Assembly: GCF_024679095.1 (NCBI RefSeq)
Contig: NC_066513.1
Span: 5,674,695 to 5,738,694 of the forward strand
DNA: 64,000 bases
Reading direction: 5' to 3'
DNA from: Eriocheir sinensis
Lineage: Eukaryota > Arthropoda > Malacostraca > Decapoda > Varunidae
Shown here piece by piece: positions 1 through 10,760 of this stretch. A program made the position numbers and the translations under genes. Position 1 is the stretch's first letter, and each line of letters starts with the position of its first letter. Below the pieces are notes generated by a model, which did no database searches, was not told the origin of the DNA, and saw only the letters and a list, made by a program, of their open reading frames with translations.

Positions 1-1672
1 ATTCCTTTTCTCAACAGTTTTCCATTTCCTCTTAAGATTCTCTCTTCTCTTATCAAAAGGTCATCTCTATCCAATTTCTCTAAACCATTCATCACCCTAT
101 ACACCGCTATTAAATCTCCTCTTTTTCTTTTAATTTCCAATGTAGGGAGGTTCAGCCTCAGCAATCTTTCTTCATAAGGCAGGTCGCTCAGACTATAGGT
201 GCCATTTTTATTGCCGCTCTCTGTATCCTCTCCAGTTTTCTAACGTGTTTCTTAAGTGATGGCGACCAAGCCACTGATGCATATTCTAGTCTAGGGCGTA
301 TGAAGGTCACAGTTAATTTCCTTACCATGTCCTCATCAAGGTATGTGAATGCTGCTCTGATGTTCCTCAGCAGGTTGTATGTCTCAGCTGATAATTTATT
401 CACATGTCTTTCTGGAGACAAGTTTTCTGTGATCATCACTCCAAGGTCTTTTTCTTTTTCCTTCCTCCTCTTTTTCCATTCTTCTTATTATCTTAGCATC
501 ATCGACAAACAGACTCATATAGCTATCCAATCCTTCTATCATATCATTAACATATACTGCAAACATAATTGGGGCCAACACAGAGCCTTGCGGAACTCCA
601 CTCATGACATTTTTCCAACTTGATTTCCTGTCTCTAATAGTTGTTCTCATCATCCTGTTCTTCAGAAAATCCTCCTTCCACTTTAAAAGTCCTCCTCCTA
701 ATTTACCCACTGTCTCCAGCTTCCACATCAACCTCCTATGCGGCACCTTGTCAAAGGCATTTTTCAAGTCCAGGTAGACAGCGTCAGCCCATCACCAAGT
801 TTGTCAGACATGATCTTCCTTTCCTAAATCCGAACTGTTTTTCTGTGATGATTTAATTTTCCACTAGGTGCTTCGTCCATTTCTTTTCCACAATTCTTTC
901 GCATATTTTTGACACTACGCTCATAAGGGAAACTGGTCCATAATTAAGTGGGTCGTCTCTTCTTCCGCTTTTGTAGATGGGGACTGTGTCAGCTTTTTTC
1001 CAGTCCAGAGGGACTCCACCCTCAGCCAACGATCTTTTTATAACTTTGTGTATTTTATCTGCCAATTGATTCTACACTCCTTCAGCACCGAGTTGGAAAC
1101 ACTGTCGGGACCCTGTGACTTCCTCACATCTAGATTCTCCATTTCATTAGTTATCTCCTGCACTGTGATTTCTATGTCACACAGGCAGGGCCCTCTTGGG
1201 CCTATTCCAGTTGGGACATCAAACTCGCTTTCTCTTGTGAATATATCTTGAAAGTTTTTGTTCATTTCTTCCGCCATCTCCAACTCATCCACATTCACCT
1301 CACCATTAACTTTCAATTTTGTTATTTCCCCACGCTGTTTTAGTTTCCCATTTATGAATCTGTAAAATAGCTTAGCTTCGGTTGGTCTTTACATTTCTCT
1401 ATTATTTCCCTTTCGAAATTCAATCTTTCCTCTCTGGATATTCTGATATACTCATTTCTTTCTTGCTTATATAGTTCCCAGACATTCTGCCGTTTCATTC
1501 TGTTCCACCTTCTCCACGCTTCCTCTTTCTTTCTCCTTGCTTCTTTGCATCGGCGTCTCACTGGCAGCAAAATGGCGTCCGCTGATCTTCTAAGGACGTT
1601 TACTAGCTGTTTTGGCAGCAAAATGGCGTCCGTTGATTTTCTAAGGACGTTTACTAGCTGTTCTGGCAGCAA
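1..1672 (-). pseudogene. non-LTR retrotransposon RT fragment (CR1/Jockey-like)
   Basis: Minus-strand reading blocks at 1672-1352, 1316-1038, 1065-853, 767-396, 439-188 and on to base 1 follow the order of a non-LTR polymerase: basic linker, RT fingers, palm, thumb and C-terminal tail. Visible motifs are motif A LDLKNAFDKV, the block SGVPQGSVLAP, and a catalytic box written FVDDA in place of the usual FADD/YADD. The tail has LEYASVAWSP and KLERIQRAA. The frame breaks at least four times, so it cannot make one protein. Endonuclease and 5' part are absent. The tail resembles the plus-strand fragment at 3981-4945. The superfamily is clear; the clade is only inferred. Confidence 0.85.
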
Positions 1673-1840
1673 AATGGCGTCCGCTGCTCATGACATTTAC
1701 TAGCTGATCTGGCAGCAAAACGGCGTCCTCTTATCTCGAGGACGTTTACTAGCTCATCTGGCAGCAAAATGGCATCCGCTGATCTTCTGAGGACGTTTAC
1801 TAAGCTGTTCTGGGGCCAAAATGGCGTCCGCTGGCGAGCT
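1563..1840. repeat. ~51-bp tandem repeat, about 5.5 copies
   Basis: Units start with GGCAGCAAAATGGCGTCC near 1563, 1614, 1665, 1711, 1760 and about 1812, so the period is 46-52 bp. Most units also carry GGACGTTTACTAGCTG. The first two units are open on the minus strand and fuse to the linker of the RT fragment at 1-1672, giving a repeated QLVNVLR-like peptide that is probably not original coding sequence. Confidence 0.85.
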
Positions 1841-1994
1841 ACAGCTGTCTAACACCCGCGCGCCCTCTGCCGCCAGTGAAGAACACTGCCAACGTACACA
1901 ACATGTCATTTCCCGCCATAACCCGATCGCCTCTCCTCGTCTCGTGGTGACTGCGGTTATTCAATGTTTTCTGCCCCACCTTTGCACCACCATC

Positions 1995-2289
1995 ATGCTG
2001 CACGCAGCGTCATCGAAGCCTAAACCCAGGAAGAACCCGATGATGACCATAGCACAGGTGGAAGTGATTAAGAAGATGGACAGGGGAAGAAAAAAGTGAG
2101 AGATTGGCCATGAGTAAGACGTGTTTACTGACAGCAGACGTGTTTTTTTTCTACTGGTAGGGGGGTGTTTGGGCCGTGACCGCCCATATGTATTTTTCCC
2201 CATAGGTTATTAAGTTCGCCATTAGCGCATTCGCCATTTGCGCACCTTTAGACCGCCCATATGTGCGCAAATGGTGAGGTTTAACTGTA
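1995..2289 (+). pseudogene. pogo/Tigger-like N-terminal HTH relic with a transposon end
   Basis: From the ATG at 1995 the frame encodes a basic start and MTIAQVEVIKKMDRGRKK, which matches the beginning of the CENP-B/Tigger helix-turn-helix. A TGA at 2097-2099 ends it; the next codons EIGHE would continue the helix, so the stop looks like a mutation. At 2287 the sequence GGTTTAACTG is followed by TA, and its reverse complement (CAGTTAAACC) fits the CAGT terminus and TA target of pogo-type elements. The matching left end was not found. Only about 35 residues survive, so the family call rests on one short motif plus one terminus. Confidence 0.5.
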
Positions 2290-2630
2290 TACATGCGGGG
2301 GGGGGTCCAGGGGGGCGCAGCACCCCCGTTAGCAGGTCGTAAAGTTCGGTTGGAGTAGTTTAAATATGCTCCTCCACTCTAAACTCTTTGCGAGCTATTT
2401 TGCGGCTGTGGCGGCGGCACCTTCGCCGCGGCCGCCGCCAGGTGAGGCGACGCGCTTTCGTAAACATTATTCCCTATTTTCAAGAGTAAAAAAATAGTCC
2501 TTGAATTGTATTTTGAGAGCGTTTCCATGACTGTTGAAGGTTTGTAGAAAAGATATGTGAAGAGATAGTGATGTTTCATAAAGTAGATAATGAGATACTG
2601 GCACGTAACTAAAACGAATCTTTACCCTCT
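2290..2630 (+). repeat. interspersed GC-core repeat, copy A
   Basis: G-rich stretch, the core CGTTAGCAGGTCGTAAAG, a GCCGCGGCCGCCGCC block, then GAGATACTGGCAC. The same order recurs in both orientations at 37535-38034 and 42507-42595, and the core recurs reversed at 43467-43523. No coding capacity. Probably a non-autonomous DNA element or one arm of a foldback element; its termini are not defined here. Confidence 0.75.
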
Positions 2631-3980
2631 TTTCTAAAGTAATAATGCATAACAGTAGTACGTACCACTACTTAATATAAAATAACACCAGTAAGGAAGA
2701 AAACTAAATGACGATGCTTAACCATGCATGTACCTAAACAAACTGGTGGACAGTTGTACACCAAACCAGACCACACGCGCAAGACACATTTTCTTTTATT
2801 ATAAAAGTGTACAAAATATTTCAATTAAAAATGCGATATATAAGTCATGTTCACACTTCCTAATGTTTTTAAAATGTAGTACTAAAATGTTACAACAACT
2901 AGAAGTATGATGTACAAACTTTATACTCATTACCCCTCTGACAGTGTCGTTGTCTACAGACTACACCATGTTTGTTTACGTCTCAAAGCTGGACTCTCGA
3001 GTCTCTAAGAAGGACCAGTTTTGGTAGGTCCCAGCAAATATCAAAGGTATTTAATGTAAAATATTGGAATTTAATAAGGATCTGAATACATATGAAACTT
3101 GATAACGGAACTGGTAGTGGGGAAGGTTAAATCTTCACCTTACACTCAGTTTAAACCTGTTTATTTTTCAAATGCCTAGCCAAATTGGAGGTGCGTCTTA
3201 TAAGCCCATGCATCTTATAAGACGTCAAATACAGTATTATTCAAATGTCCTACTATGGATAGAGCAGCATTCCTGCACCTCTTACCCTCTCCCCTACTTT
3301 GCTTCTGTCCTCATGTGCTCGCTTCACCCCATTTCTTTGATTGATTGACCCATCAGCCATGCAACATCGTACAATTTTATGCAATGAAACTGCGTACAAA
3401 GTTATGCCAAGATGGCAGTGTTAGCCAAATGCACCACCAAGTCATTGCACAGGGTGTTGTGTTGGCAAGGAGGGCAGTTTGTAAACATAGGACACGACAT
3501 AGTTGTATGAATCACTACAGTACCCTCCGGGAGCGAGTTGTCTGTTGTCCTAAATGTCTGCTGACCTAAATTCACCTCATACTTTAGCGAAGTTTCCCAT
3601 TGAGTGAGTGAAGAGCTCGGGTCAAGAGGCTGGTGGACGTGAGACTGACCTCTTTTCCATTGCCGGACCGTAAGTCCCCTTTTCACCTGACGTCATGTGC
3701 AGGCAAGACATATTTAGGTACCTTGCCCCCCCCCCCCCTTTGGTGGAGCTACCTTCCATTCTCTTTACCTTGCTGGAATCAACACGTGGATAGGTACTGG
3801 ACCGATCAGCTGACACGCTCTTCTTCTTGTTACCACAGCTTGCCGAGCTCACAAGAAAATAACCGACATGCTGGTGACTGAGATTCTGACTAGAATTTCG
3901 ATGAGTTTCCAGTGAAATGCATCCGATTTTGAATCTCTGTACAAAATTCCCGAGAAACTAGTGGTTGGGTGACCGTGTTC
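2631..3980. other. unassigned non-coding DNA
   Basis: No convincing coding frame. At 3191-3236 two copies of GTCTTATAAG/CATCTTATAAGACG lie next to CAAATACAGTA, a layout typical of DNA-transposon ends, but no partner end was found. A poly-C run lies near 3727-3739. Confidence 0.5.
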
Positions 3981-4945
3981 ACACATGCTGGGGCGGGATT
4001 CACAGAGATAAAGAAAATAATATAGGGTGACAAGACGTCCCCGTTTTCAGTGACCTGTCCCCGGCTACTGCTGTCCCCGGAAATGTCCCCGGTTTTCACT
4101 GTGACTGAAAGATCCTCTCATTTTTACTATATATTTTAGAATGCCAGGAATAAGGAGGAGGCCTTAGTTTGGGTGAAGTGTCTGGCTGATACCTGTGTTT
4201 TACAGCTGATTTTATGGATGTTCTTGATCTCAGCTACTTTGATCAGAAAAAAAAAATCATTGTTAATCAATTGAATTTTTTTTCAATTCCTTTGCAGTTT
4301 AGGATAAATAGGGTGAGAGAAACTTTTGAATGCTGCTTTATGAATGGTAAGGGTAGTGTTCCCGTTTTAGTTTTTCAATGACAAAAACACTACATGTTTT
4401 GGAGGTTTTTACACCTCTGAACTGAAAATGTCCCCGGTTTTGTCTTAGAAATCTGGTCACCTTAAAATAATAACAACATTGATTAGATCAGGGTTAGAGT
4501 ATGCAGCGGTAGTTTGGTCACCCCACAAGAAACAGGACGTAAGGAAACTTGAAAGGATTCAAAGGTTTGCAACTTGGATGGTACCAGAACTATCAAGCCT
4601 GCGATATGAAACTAGACTGGGGGAGCTGGGCCAACCAACACTTGAAGAAAGAATAGAAATATATATAATATAGACCTGATAGCATTGTACAGGAACACAA
4701 GTGGAATGGATGTGATGGATATAAATTATTTAATTGAGATGGAAGGGAGGAGGCAACTAAGAGGGCATAGTAAGAAATTGAGAAAGAGGACTTGTTTGAA
4801 AGACAAAGAAGTACAGTTTTCCATACCGGAGTGTGAATACATGGAATGGACTAAACAAAGACTTTGTTGAAGTGGGCAGTGTCCATAAAATGAAGGAAAT
4901 GTTGGACAAATATAGACTGGGAGACAGGACTGACCAAACTTGAGC
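3981..4945 (+). pseudogene. non-LTR RT C-terminal tail, split by a hAT element
   Basis: From 4473 the frame reads TTLIRSGLEYAAVVWSP and KLERIQRFATWMVPEL, the conserved tail after the RT thumb in CR1/Jockey-type elements. After the stop near 4672 a further block (LIALYRNTSGMD, CEYMEW) and a frame-shifted piece reaching about 4940 complete the usual tail. The same frame can be followed upstream across the hAT insertion into 3981-4014. The palm and catalytic residues are missing, so this is a 5'-truncated copy. It is related to the fragment at 1-1672. Confidence 0.75.
4023..4464. mobile_element. small non-autonomous hAT element
   Basis: The left end TAGGGTGACAAGACGTCCCC and the right end, read in reverse as TAAGGTGACCAGATTTC, form imperfect terminal inverted repeats. 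The element is flanked by a perfect 8-bp duplication AAATAATA (4015-4022 and 4465-4472), the length hAT transposases make. Copies of GTCCCCGG cluster near both ends. It is 442 bp with no transposase, so it would depend on an enzyme supplied elsewhere. It sits inside the RT tail at 3981-4945. Confidence 0.88.
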
Positions 4946-6606
4946 TCAGGCCCTATATACTACAAATAGGCAAATACAACTTGATAAATAATGGCCTGCG
5001 GTAAAAACTACGAACTATTGATTTTATTATCAACGTTGATTTCAGATTCACAAAGCTTTCATGTCTTCAGAGTTAGAGCCCACTGACTGGGTGAGTGCTG
5101 GCAATGACATCATCGGACTCAGCGAATTACAAGCGTGTTTTCAGAACTGTCAGCCAATCGTAAGGCAGCCGCCTTCATCTGCGGCTTTAATTCGACCTGT
5201 TCTCTCTTCACATTTTCTTGTTTTTCAAGATACGTATTTTGAGATAAGGGAATAAAGTGGGAAAAAAAGTCGGCTTTTCCACGGGGGAACAAATGAGTGC
5301 TTTTTTAGTGTTTTCAATACCCAAGTTTCGCGATCCTCGAGTTTAGCGCCATACCTTTGGAACAAAGCAAGCGCGAAGCTCGGAAAGGTACTATAGTGTC
5401 ACCTCTGCTGCATCTCTTTACCTTCTGTGAATGTTTCATTCAACTATGATTGCCATTTCCTGTATGTGGTTGCCTATAAGAGCTGTTACATAAATTTTTA
5501 TGTGAAGGGAGCTGTTGTTGTGGGAAGCTATTTTGGTTGCGATCAACTAATTGACTCTGGTTAAGCTCACTCCCCACCTGCGGGGAGTTGTGCTGACTAA
5601 CGGGTGAACCAAATACAGCTGAAACTTGAACACAGTGGATATAACTGGGTAGACTCACTCCACCTTTGTTTTGCTCATGTGCTACAGCCAACTGGCATCT
5701 GCTACATCTAGTGGTATGTTTATATAGCAGACTGTAGGCCTATAAACTGGTAGAGTAGTGACTAGCAACTGTAGTCTTGACGGGCTGGCCCAGCCCTGCC
5801 ATTCAAGCTGCCACGCGAGTATTAATGTCTGCCCTTGGTGTATTTTACCGTTGAAAAATTGCACGGGATCATTATGTATAGTTAGTGATGGCTTCTAAGT
5901 ATCACGCAAGTGTGAGTGTTTCCAACAGTGGGAACCGTGGAACGGGAAACAGGCTTCACCGTCATCGGCCGAGAGACTGAGAGGTACAGCTAGGTACCAG
6001 CACCAGTGCCTTACTAATTGTACTTCTGGCATCAGCAACAAACATCTCACTACTGGTTCTTGTGCTAATGGTACCTGTTTAATGGCACTAGTAATTCCAA
6101 ACATCTCAGTAACTGTGCTAATGGTACCTGCTTATTGGTATTAGTATTGCCACCTAATGCCTTGGGATCTTTGAGGGTGATAAGACTAAGATATATGTAA
6201 ATAACACATTTTAAGTAATTTTGAGTCACTTTTAAGCAATTATAAGTCATTGTAAGTCATTTTAAGTCCGTGTAAATCTGTTTTTTGTGTGTGATTATAG
6301 GCACATCCAAGAACACATATCCTCTGAACCCATTATACAGTAAAAATACTTTAATCCAGAATACAGGGGATCTATTCTAGCTTAGCATAATTGCCATAAT
6401 GTATTTTAGAAATATTTGTTGGTGAGAACTTTAAGTGTAATTTTTTGTGATTTTCTCTCATCCCTTGCATTCCTGAATAAGAGATGAATGATTTGTGTGA
6501 AAGCAAAGCCGTAACCAAAAATCTAGGGATTGAGTTATCTCAGATTTTTCTTTTACATGTAGGTAATTATTTAAGTATTTTGATTGAGTTCCATATCATG
6601 TAACAC
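4946..6606. other. unassigned non-coding DNA
   Basis: Short open frames on both strands show no recognisable domain. A roughly 60-bp imperfect duplication containing GTGCTAATGGTACCTG lies at about 6041-6150. I see no transposon end or RNA gene. Confidence 0.5.
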
Positions 6607-6997
6607 TTAGCCTGAGTGATATTCCTTCCCAAAACTAATGGACATTTTGATACCAGTCTTTTCAGAGTAAGACAGTGCAATATCATGAGCCTCACTTGGC
6701 GTACCAGAGTCTGCCTTCGTGGGTGGAAGTGCAGGAGGGGCCGGGGGGACTGCAAGCAGTGGTTAGGGAGGAGGTACCTCGCCTGACACGACTTGGGCCA
6801 TTGGTGGCACCTCATACCCCGTGCCTTCCTCAAAATACCATCTTCCCTCTAAAGGTACCTGCATTTCAGCTTTTCTCTCACTTCTAGATAGATTTATGCA
6901 TGATTTATTGAAAGTTGCAGGTGATGGTAGGGTAGCAGGTGCCATGCCTAGCTTGGCCATGTCCTCTTGTGGTACCACAAATCTCTCACTTTATTAA
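6607..6997 (-). pseudogene. unrecognised protein-like coding relic
   Basis: On the minus strand a frame runs from about 6997 to a TAA at 6607-6609 with only one internal stop (TAA at 6763-6765). Both sides of that stop are in the same frame. The protein has charged and proline-rich stretches (EGRWYFEEGTGYEVPP, then PAPPALPPTKADSG) and ends SISFGKEYHSG. I do not recognise the family. It could be a decayed host exon, a processed pseudogene, or a chance frame. Confidence 0.3.
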
Positions 6998-7224
6998 ATT
7001 ATAATTTTCTCCTTTGTTGTATGCCATTATAGATTTCCTCTTCATGTTTTACAGGACATTGTATTTTGTTCCAGTATTCAAGAAGGAAGATAAGTTCAAA
7101 ATGTGTAAATACTATTAGTCTGATATTATGGTAGGGACTGGTCTATCTGGATGAGGTATGTGTGTTGCCTTCAGCTTCGTTCCTCTGTTTTTTAAGATCT
7201 TACTATAAGTGTGCTTCTTAGTTG

Positions 7225-7447
7225 TTGGTTTTAAGCATCACAAAGGTTAAATGATTATGGGATTTATTATCATAGCGATTGGTGTTAAGCAGCACAAAAG
7301 TTAAATGATCATGAAATTTATTTACAGTCACCTTGATAAGTTGGTTGGTAATGGTAGCAAGCTTTGCTGAAGTTAATTAACAATAATATTTTCAGCTCAA
7401 CATTCTGTTGGTAATGGTAGCGAGTTTTGCTGAAGTTAGTTAACAAT
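7225..7447. repeat. two adjacent short tandem duplications
   Basis: A ~44-bp unit containing AGCATCACAAAGGTTAAATG at 7225-7268 recurs diverged at 7279-7323. A ~41-bp unit with GTTGGTAATGGTAGC and GCTGAAGTTA occurs at 7344-7384 and 7408-7447. No coding frame spans them. Confidence 0.7.
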
Positions 7448-7681
7448 CCTACTAAAGGTTTCAGGGGCTGTGTTCCCCTGTTTTTCGCAAATAAAACTTT
7501 AACAGAGCGTCGGACAAGGATGTTATTTTGGCAGTGGATGTTTGAGACCCCAACCTAATGGGCAAAAATATGATTTGGTGTCACATGTATATAATGAAAC
7601 ACTTATAAGAGTAAATTTAGGGTAAACTTGGCTAAAAGTTAAAGGCACTGTGAGTGAGGCTAGCCCCGCCAACGACAAAGG

Positions 7682-9074
7682 TGTTGTTGGGTAGTTGGGT
7701 GGGGATGATTGTGTGAGGAAGGAAAGGTTGGGTAAGGGGAAGGTTGGTGAACCAACAAGGGATGAAACCAGAAACTACTGCTCGCTTACATACATGCAGC
7801 ATAGTGTTATAGTAGTTGTAATTATATCAGTGTATTATTATTATCATTATATATCACCATGGATTAGGAATGCATGTAACAGTGGAAAATACCCACGGCA
7901 GATAGATCACGCCACCTTTATAGGGATGTCATCCGTCAGTGTTTATCGTCCGTTCGTTCTCGGTATGTGTAACAAACATTCGTCACCTCAGCGGTCACCT
8001 TTACGTACGTGACCAGTTGTAATTTCATTATTTCCCAAGTCTCTATCTTCACTCCTTCCAGAGAGCCCGACTGATACAGACCTACTGTCTAGGCTTTCTC
8101 CAACGCCCCCTGTATTTTAGGTTAAAGAATATACTCACATAAAACAGCGAGTGTTTCCCTCCACGCCTTGTTCGCCCACCAAGACCCTGTCTGAGCTACC
8201 CGCAACCAAGCCTTCCACCGTTACATTATTGGTGGCAGCGGTGCCCCAACGTGCCCTAGCCGTCGCTACCTCATCTGTTCTACAGCGCTACAAGCCACAA
8301 GAATTCACCGAACAGGAGAAACACAGAACAGGGGACAGGCGTTACGTTACAAGGAAGGAGTCACAAGCAGCCAGTTCCGAGTCTACAGGCCGTCAAGCCA
8401 CAGGCCAACTCCATTCGTCGGGCTACGAGCTCACTGCAAGCCACCTGCTACGCAGCAGAAGGAGTCACGCCCTCGGGCCCCCGCCCGCGACGGTCACGCC
8501 CGCCAACCAACGCCCACAACGGCAACACCGCCGCACCACAACGGCAACACTGCCACTGCCGGGAACGTCGCCCAAACCTCATACGGCAACAATCAAACAA
8601 GGGCAAGCTTGGACATCTACCGGGTGACTACAAGCAATTACCACCTCGGGCGCCCGCTCAAAAGGTTCCATAACCAGGCCGCCAAATCTACTAGCGCTGC
8701 TCCGTAACACTCAAAATACGGAGAACACCGCAGCCGTCCTACGTCTGGCAAGGAGTTCCGGGAGCCGCCACAGGCCAGCGCTTGCTCAGCACATTCTGCA
8801 ACACCTCCCGGTTCACCAGAGGTCCACCATCAACTCCAGATTCGACGCTTCAACGCACAACCGCCGACATCCTGCGGGTTCTCCACGACTCCAGGACCTT
8901 GGTACCATAAGGCCGACGAACCTGCTTCGTCGCCAGTACTACAATATCACCGGTATTGTTCCTTACACTGTTTTTTCAGAAGTGCTGACTAAGCTAATTG
9001 CGTTTCATTCAATAAGAACGCACGATTTTGTTAATTCTTTGTATCTAACACTGTTAGTCATCCATAATTGTTAA
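7682..9074 (+). mobile_element. candidate LTR, primer site and leader of an LTR retroelement
   Basis: A block beginning TGTTGTTGGG (7682) and ending CACCGTTACA (8225) is followed after 5 bp by TGGTGGCAGCGGTGCC, a sequence of the kind found just downstream of 5' LTRs in arthropod Gypsy elements. Downstream there is an open frame rich in Pro, Thr and Arg to 8627 and no clear Gag domain before the assembly gap. No second LTR is in the window, so the boundaries rest on the TG...CA rule and the primer-site-like motif alone. Confidence 0.35.
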
Positions 9075-9174
9075 NNNNNNNNNNNNNNNNNNNNNNNNNN
9101 NNNNNNNNNNNNNNNNNNNNNNNNNNNNNNNNNNNNNNNNNNNNNNNNNNNNNNNNNNNNNNNNNNNNNNNNNN
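9075..9174. other. assembly gap (100 N)
   Basis: Exactly 100 N, a placeholder of unknown true length. Features on the two sides should not be joined. Confidence 0.99.
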
Positions 9175-9254
9175 CTGGGACACAGGCAAGTATCTAATGT
9201 CTAAGTTAAAAGAGTTTGCTTTCCCAGAAAACCCATTTATCCATCAGCCTGATA

Positions 9255-9410
9255 GGGTATCAGGACACCTCTCCTCCCGAAATTGATCTTTCTTTCGGCC
9301 ACCTCTTTTAATTATTTTTTGGGAGCAGCGAGTAGCGGGCTTTTTTATTATTGTTTTCTTTTTTGTGCCCTTGAGCTGCCTTCTTTGTTGTAAAAAAGGG
9401 AAGATGAACA
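9255..9410 (+). mobile_element. 3' end of a non-LTR retrotransposon
   Basis: GGACACCTCTCCTCCCGAAA and the following GATCTTTCTTT recur in reverse at 49575-49605, directly behind the C-terminus of a minus-strand RT. A short 3' UTR and a T-rich stretch lead to GTTGTAAAAAA. Hence this is a severely 5'-truncated copy of the same family (related to 61566-64000). Confidence 0.65.
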
Positions 9411-9469
9411 GGTGGTGTGCCATCTGCTTAGGCTGGGCCTATGAATTTTAGAGTAAAAGAGTCGACATT

Positions 9470-9790
9470 AAGATGGTACAGCAAGACACAGAAGCTAGAG
9501 GGAGTAGACTGGCATGTAGGAGACTGGGGGAGCAAGCTGATGTTTAAAGCAAGAACGAGAACCCCGCAGCTAAATGGCAGGAATAGGGAAGGGGGAAACC
9601 AGCTGTAGGACAGGGGAGAAAGAATCAGTGGAACACCCAATAATAGAATGCAGCAATCATGAGAGGCAGAGAGGGAAGTTATTAGTAGCACCAGGGAGGA
9701 GTGGGCTAAGAGGCTAGAGGAGGACAACGGGGCCATCGCGCGTGTTGGCTGGAGATGCAGTGCTGGGAAAAAAAAGGGCACAAATGCTTG
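9470..9790 (+). pseudogene. non-LTR retrotransposon C-terminal fragment with zinc-binding tail
   Basis: From about 9474 the frame reads WYSKTQKLEGVDWHVGDWGS, then FKARTRTPQLNGRN and ESVEHPIIEC, followed by HERQR. The order of a basic FKART segment, a cysteine/glutamate EH..EC block and an ER-rich helix matches the region after RT in several non-LTR clades. A stop replaces a residue before DRGEKES and the frame shifts near 9685. No RT palm is present. Confidence 0.5.
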
Positions 9791-10022
9791 AATAAGCGCA
9801 CGGATAAGCAATGTCAGTAAGTTATTCCAGCAACAAACTGAAAAGTAAAGTGTGATAGTATATTGCAGTGAAGAAAAATTAAGCTACACAGCACAATTGA
9901 AAGGAAAAGTGTGAATAAACAGGAGAGACGCCCGAGAGGAGGAGGACAGGTCAAAAGAAGAAGAGGAAGAATGTTTGTTTACATATTCGCCTAAATGCGT
10001 TCCATTTACGGCGCGAAAACCC

Positions 10023-10276
10023 GGTGTGGCGGACTGAACGTTCCCCACTGTTCCACCCTCTACTGCGCATGCGCCGACCCGTGTTGGCCCGCCCCATTTA
10101 AAGGGGGTGTGGCGGACTGAACGTTCCCCCGTTGTTCCCCACTCTACTGCGCATGCGCCGACCCGTGTTGGCCCGCCCCATTTAAAGGGGGTGTGGCGGA
10201 CTGAACGTTCCCCCGTTGTTCCCCCCTCTACTGCGCATGCGCCGACCCGTGTTGGCCCGCCCCATTTAAAGGGGGG
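10023..10276 (+). repeat. 84-bp tandem repeat, three copies, with GCGCATGCGC palindrome
   Basis: Units begin GGTGTGGCGGACTGAACG at 10023, 10106 and 10190. Each contains CTACTGCGCATGCGCCGA and ends with CCCCATTTAAAGGGG. TGCGCATGCGCC fits the known NRF-1 binding consensus and ATTTAAA could act as a weak TATA-like element. A single inverted copy lies at 12787-12870. Promoter function is inference only. Confidence 0.85.
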
Positions 10277-10487
10277 ACCAGCTGGCCCGCATCTACTGCA
10301 GACTGATCGGTCCCCCGACGAGACATCGGTCCCCCCTCCTTATTCTGTCATTTGCATGCCTGTTATTTTCCACTGTGTATAACGATTTTTTTTTTACTCA
10401 TATCTGAACACACTATCTGTAATATACAACAGGATATAACGGTATAGACTCAAAGAGCCCAGGGTCAACCTGGAACTGGGTTTCCAG

Positions 10488-10760
10488 AGCATTTGAGAAG
10501 AGTGCCCCGCGGCTCTATATAATGAGTTATCCGGGGATGTTAAGAACAGTGACAGTCTGGCAATCTTCAAGAAAGCGCTGAAGACTTACTTATTCACTAA
10601 GTCCTACGACTTAACAAATATGAGGATTGAAGACAACTTTGGGTGCTAATATTAGTTATAATGTTAGCGGCCCTGTGGAGCGCTGCTGCGGCGGCAGACC
10701 GGGGCCTGAAACCTCATCAACGGTATCAAAACGTACAACTAAAAGCCTTCAGTAAATTGG
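10488..10760 (+). pseudogene. CR1-type RT C-terminus and 3' UTR
   Basis: The frame 10488-10648 encodes RAFEKSAPRLYNELSGDVKN and AIFKKALKTYLFT and ends at TAA: the last ~53 residues of a CR1/L2-like polymerase. The following GGGCCTGAAACCTCATCAAC segment recurs at 36891-36985, which marks a shared 3' UTR. The rest is missing because of the usual 5' truncation. Confidence 0.75.

Noticed and set aside
2190..2289. A second Tigger terminus upstream to complete the element
   Set aside because: No CAGTTAAACC-type sequence with TA flank was found to the left, so boundaries were left open.
9428..9811. 127-codon minus-strand hydrophobic frame as a membrane protein
   Set aside because: It is opposite a plus-strand retrotransposon C-terminal fragment with recognisable motifs, so it is a shadow frame.
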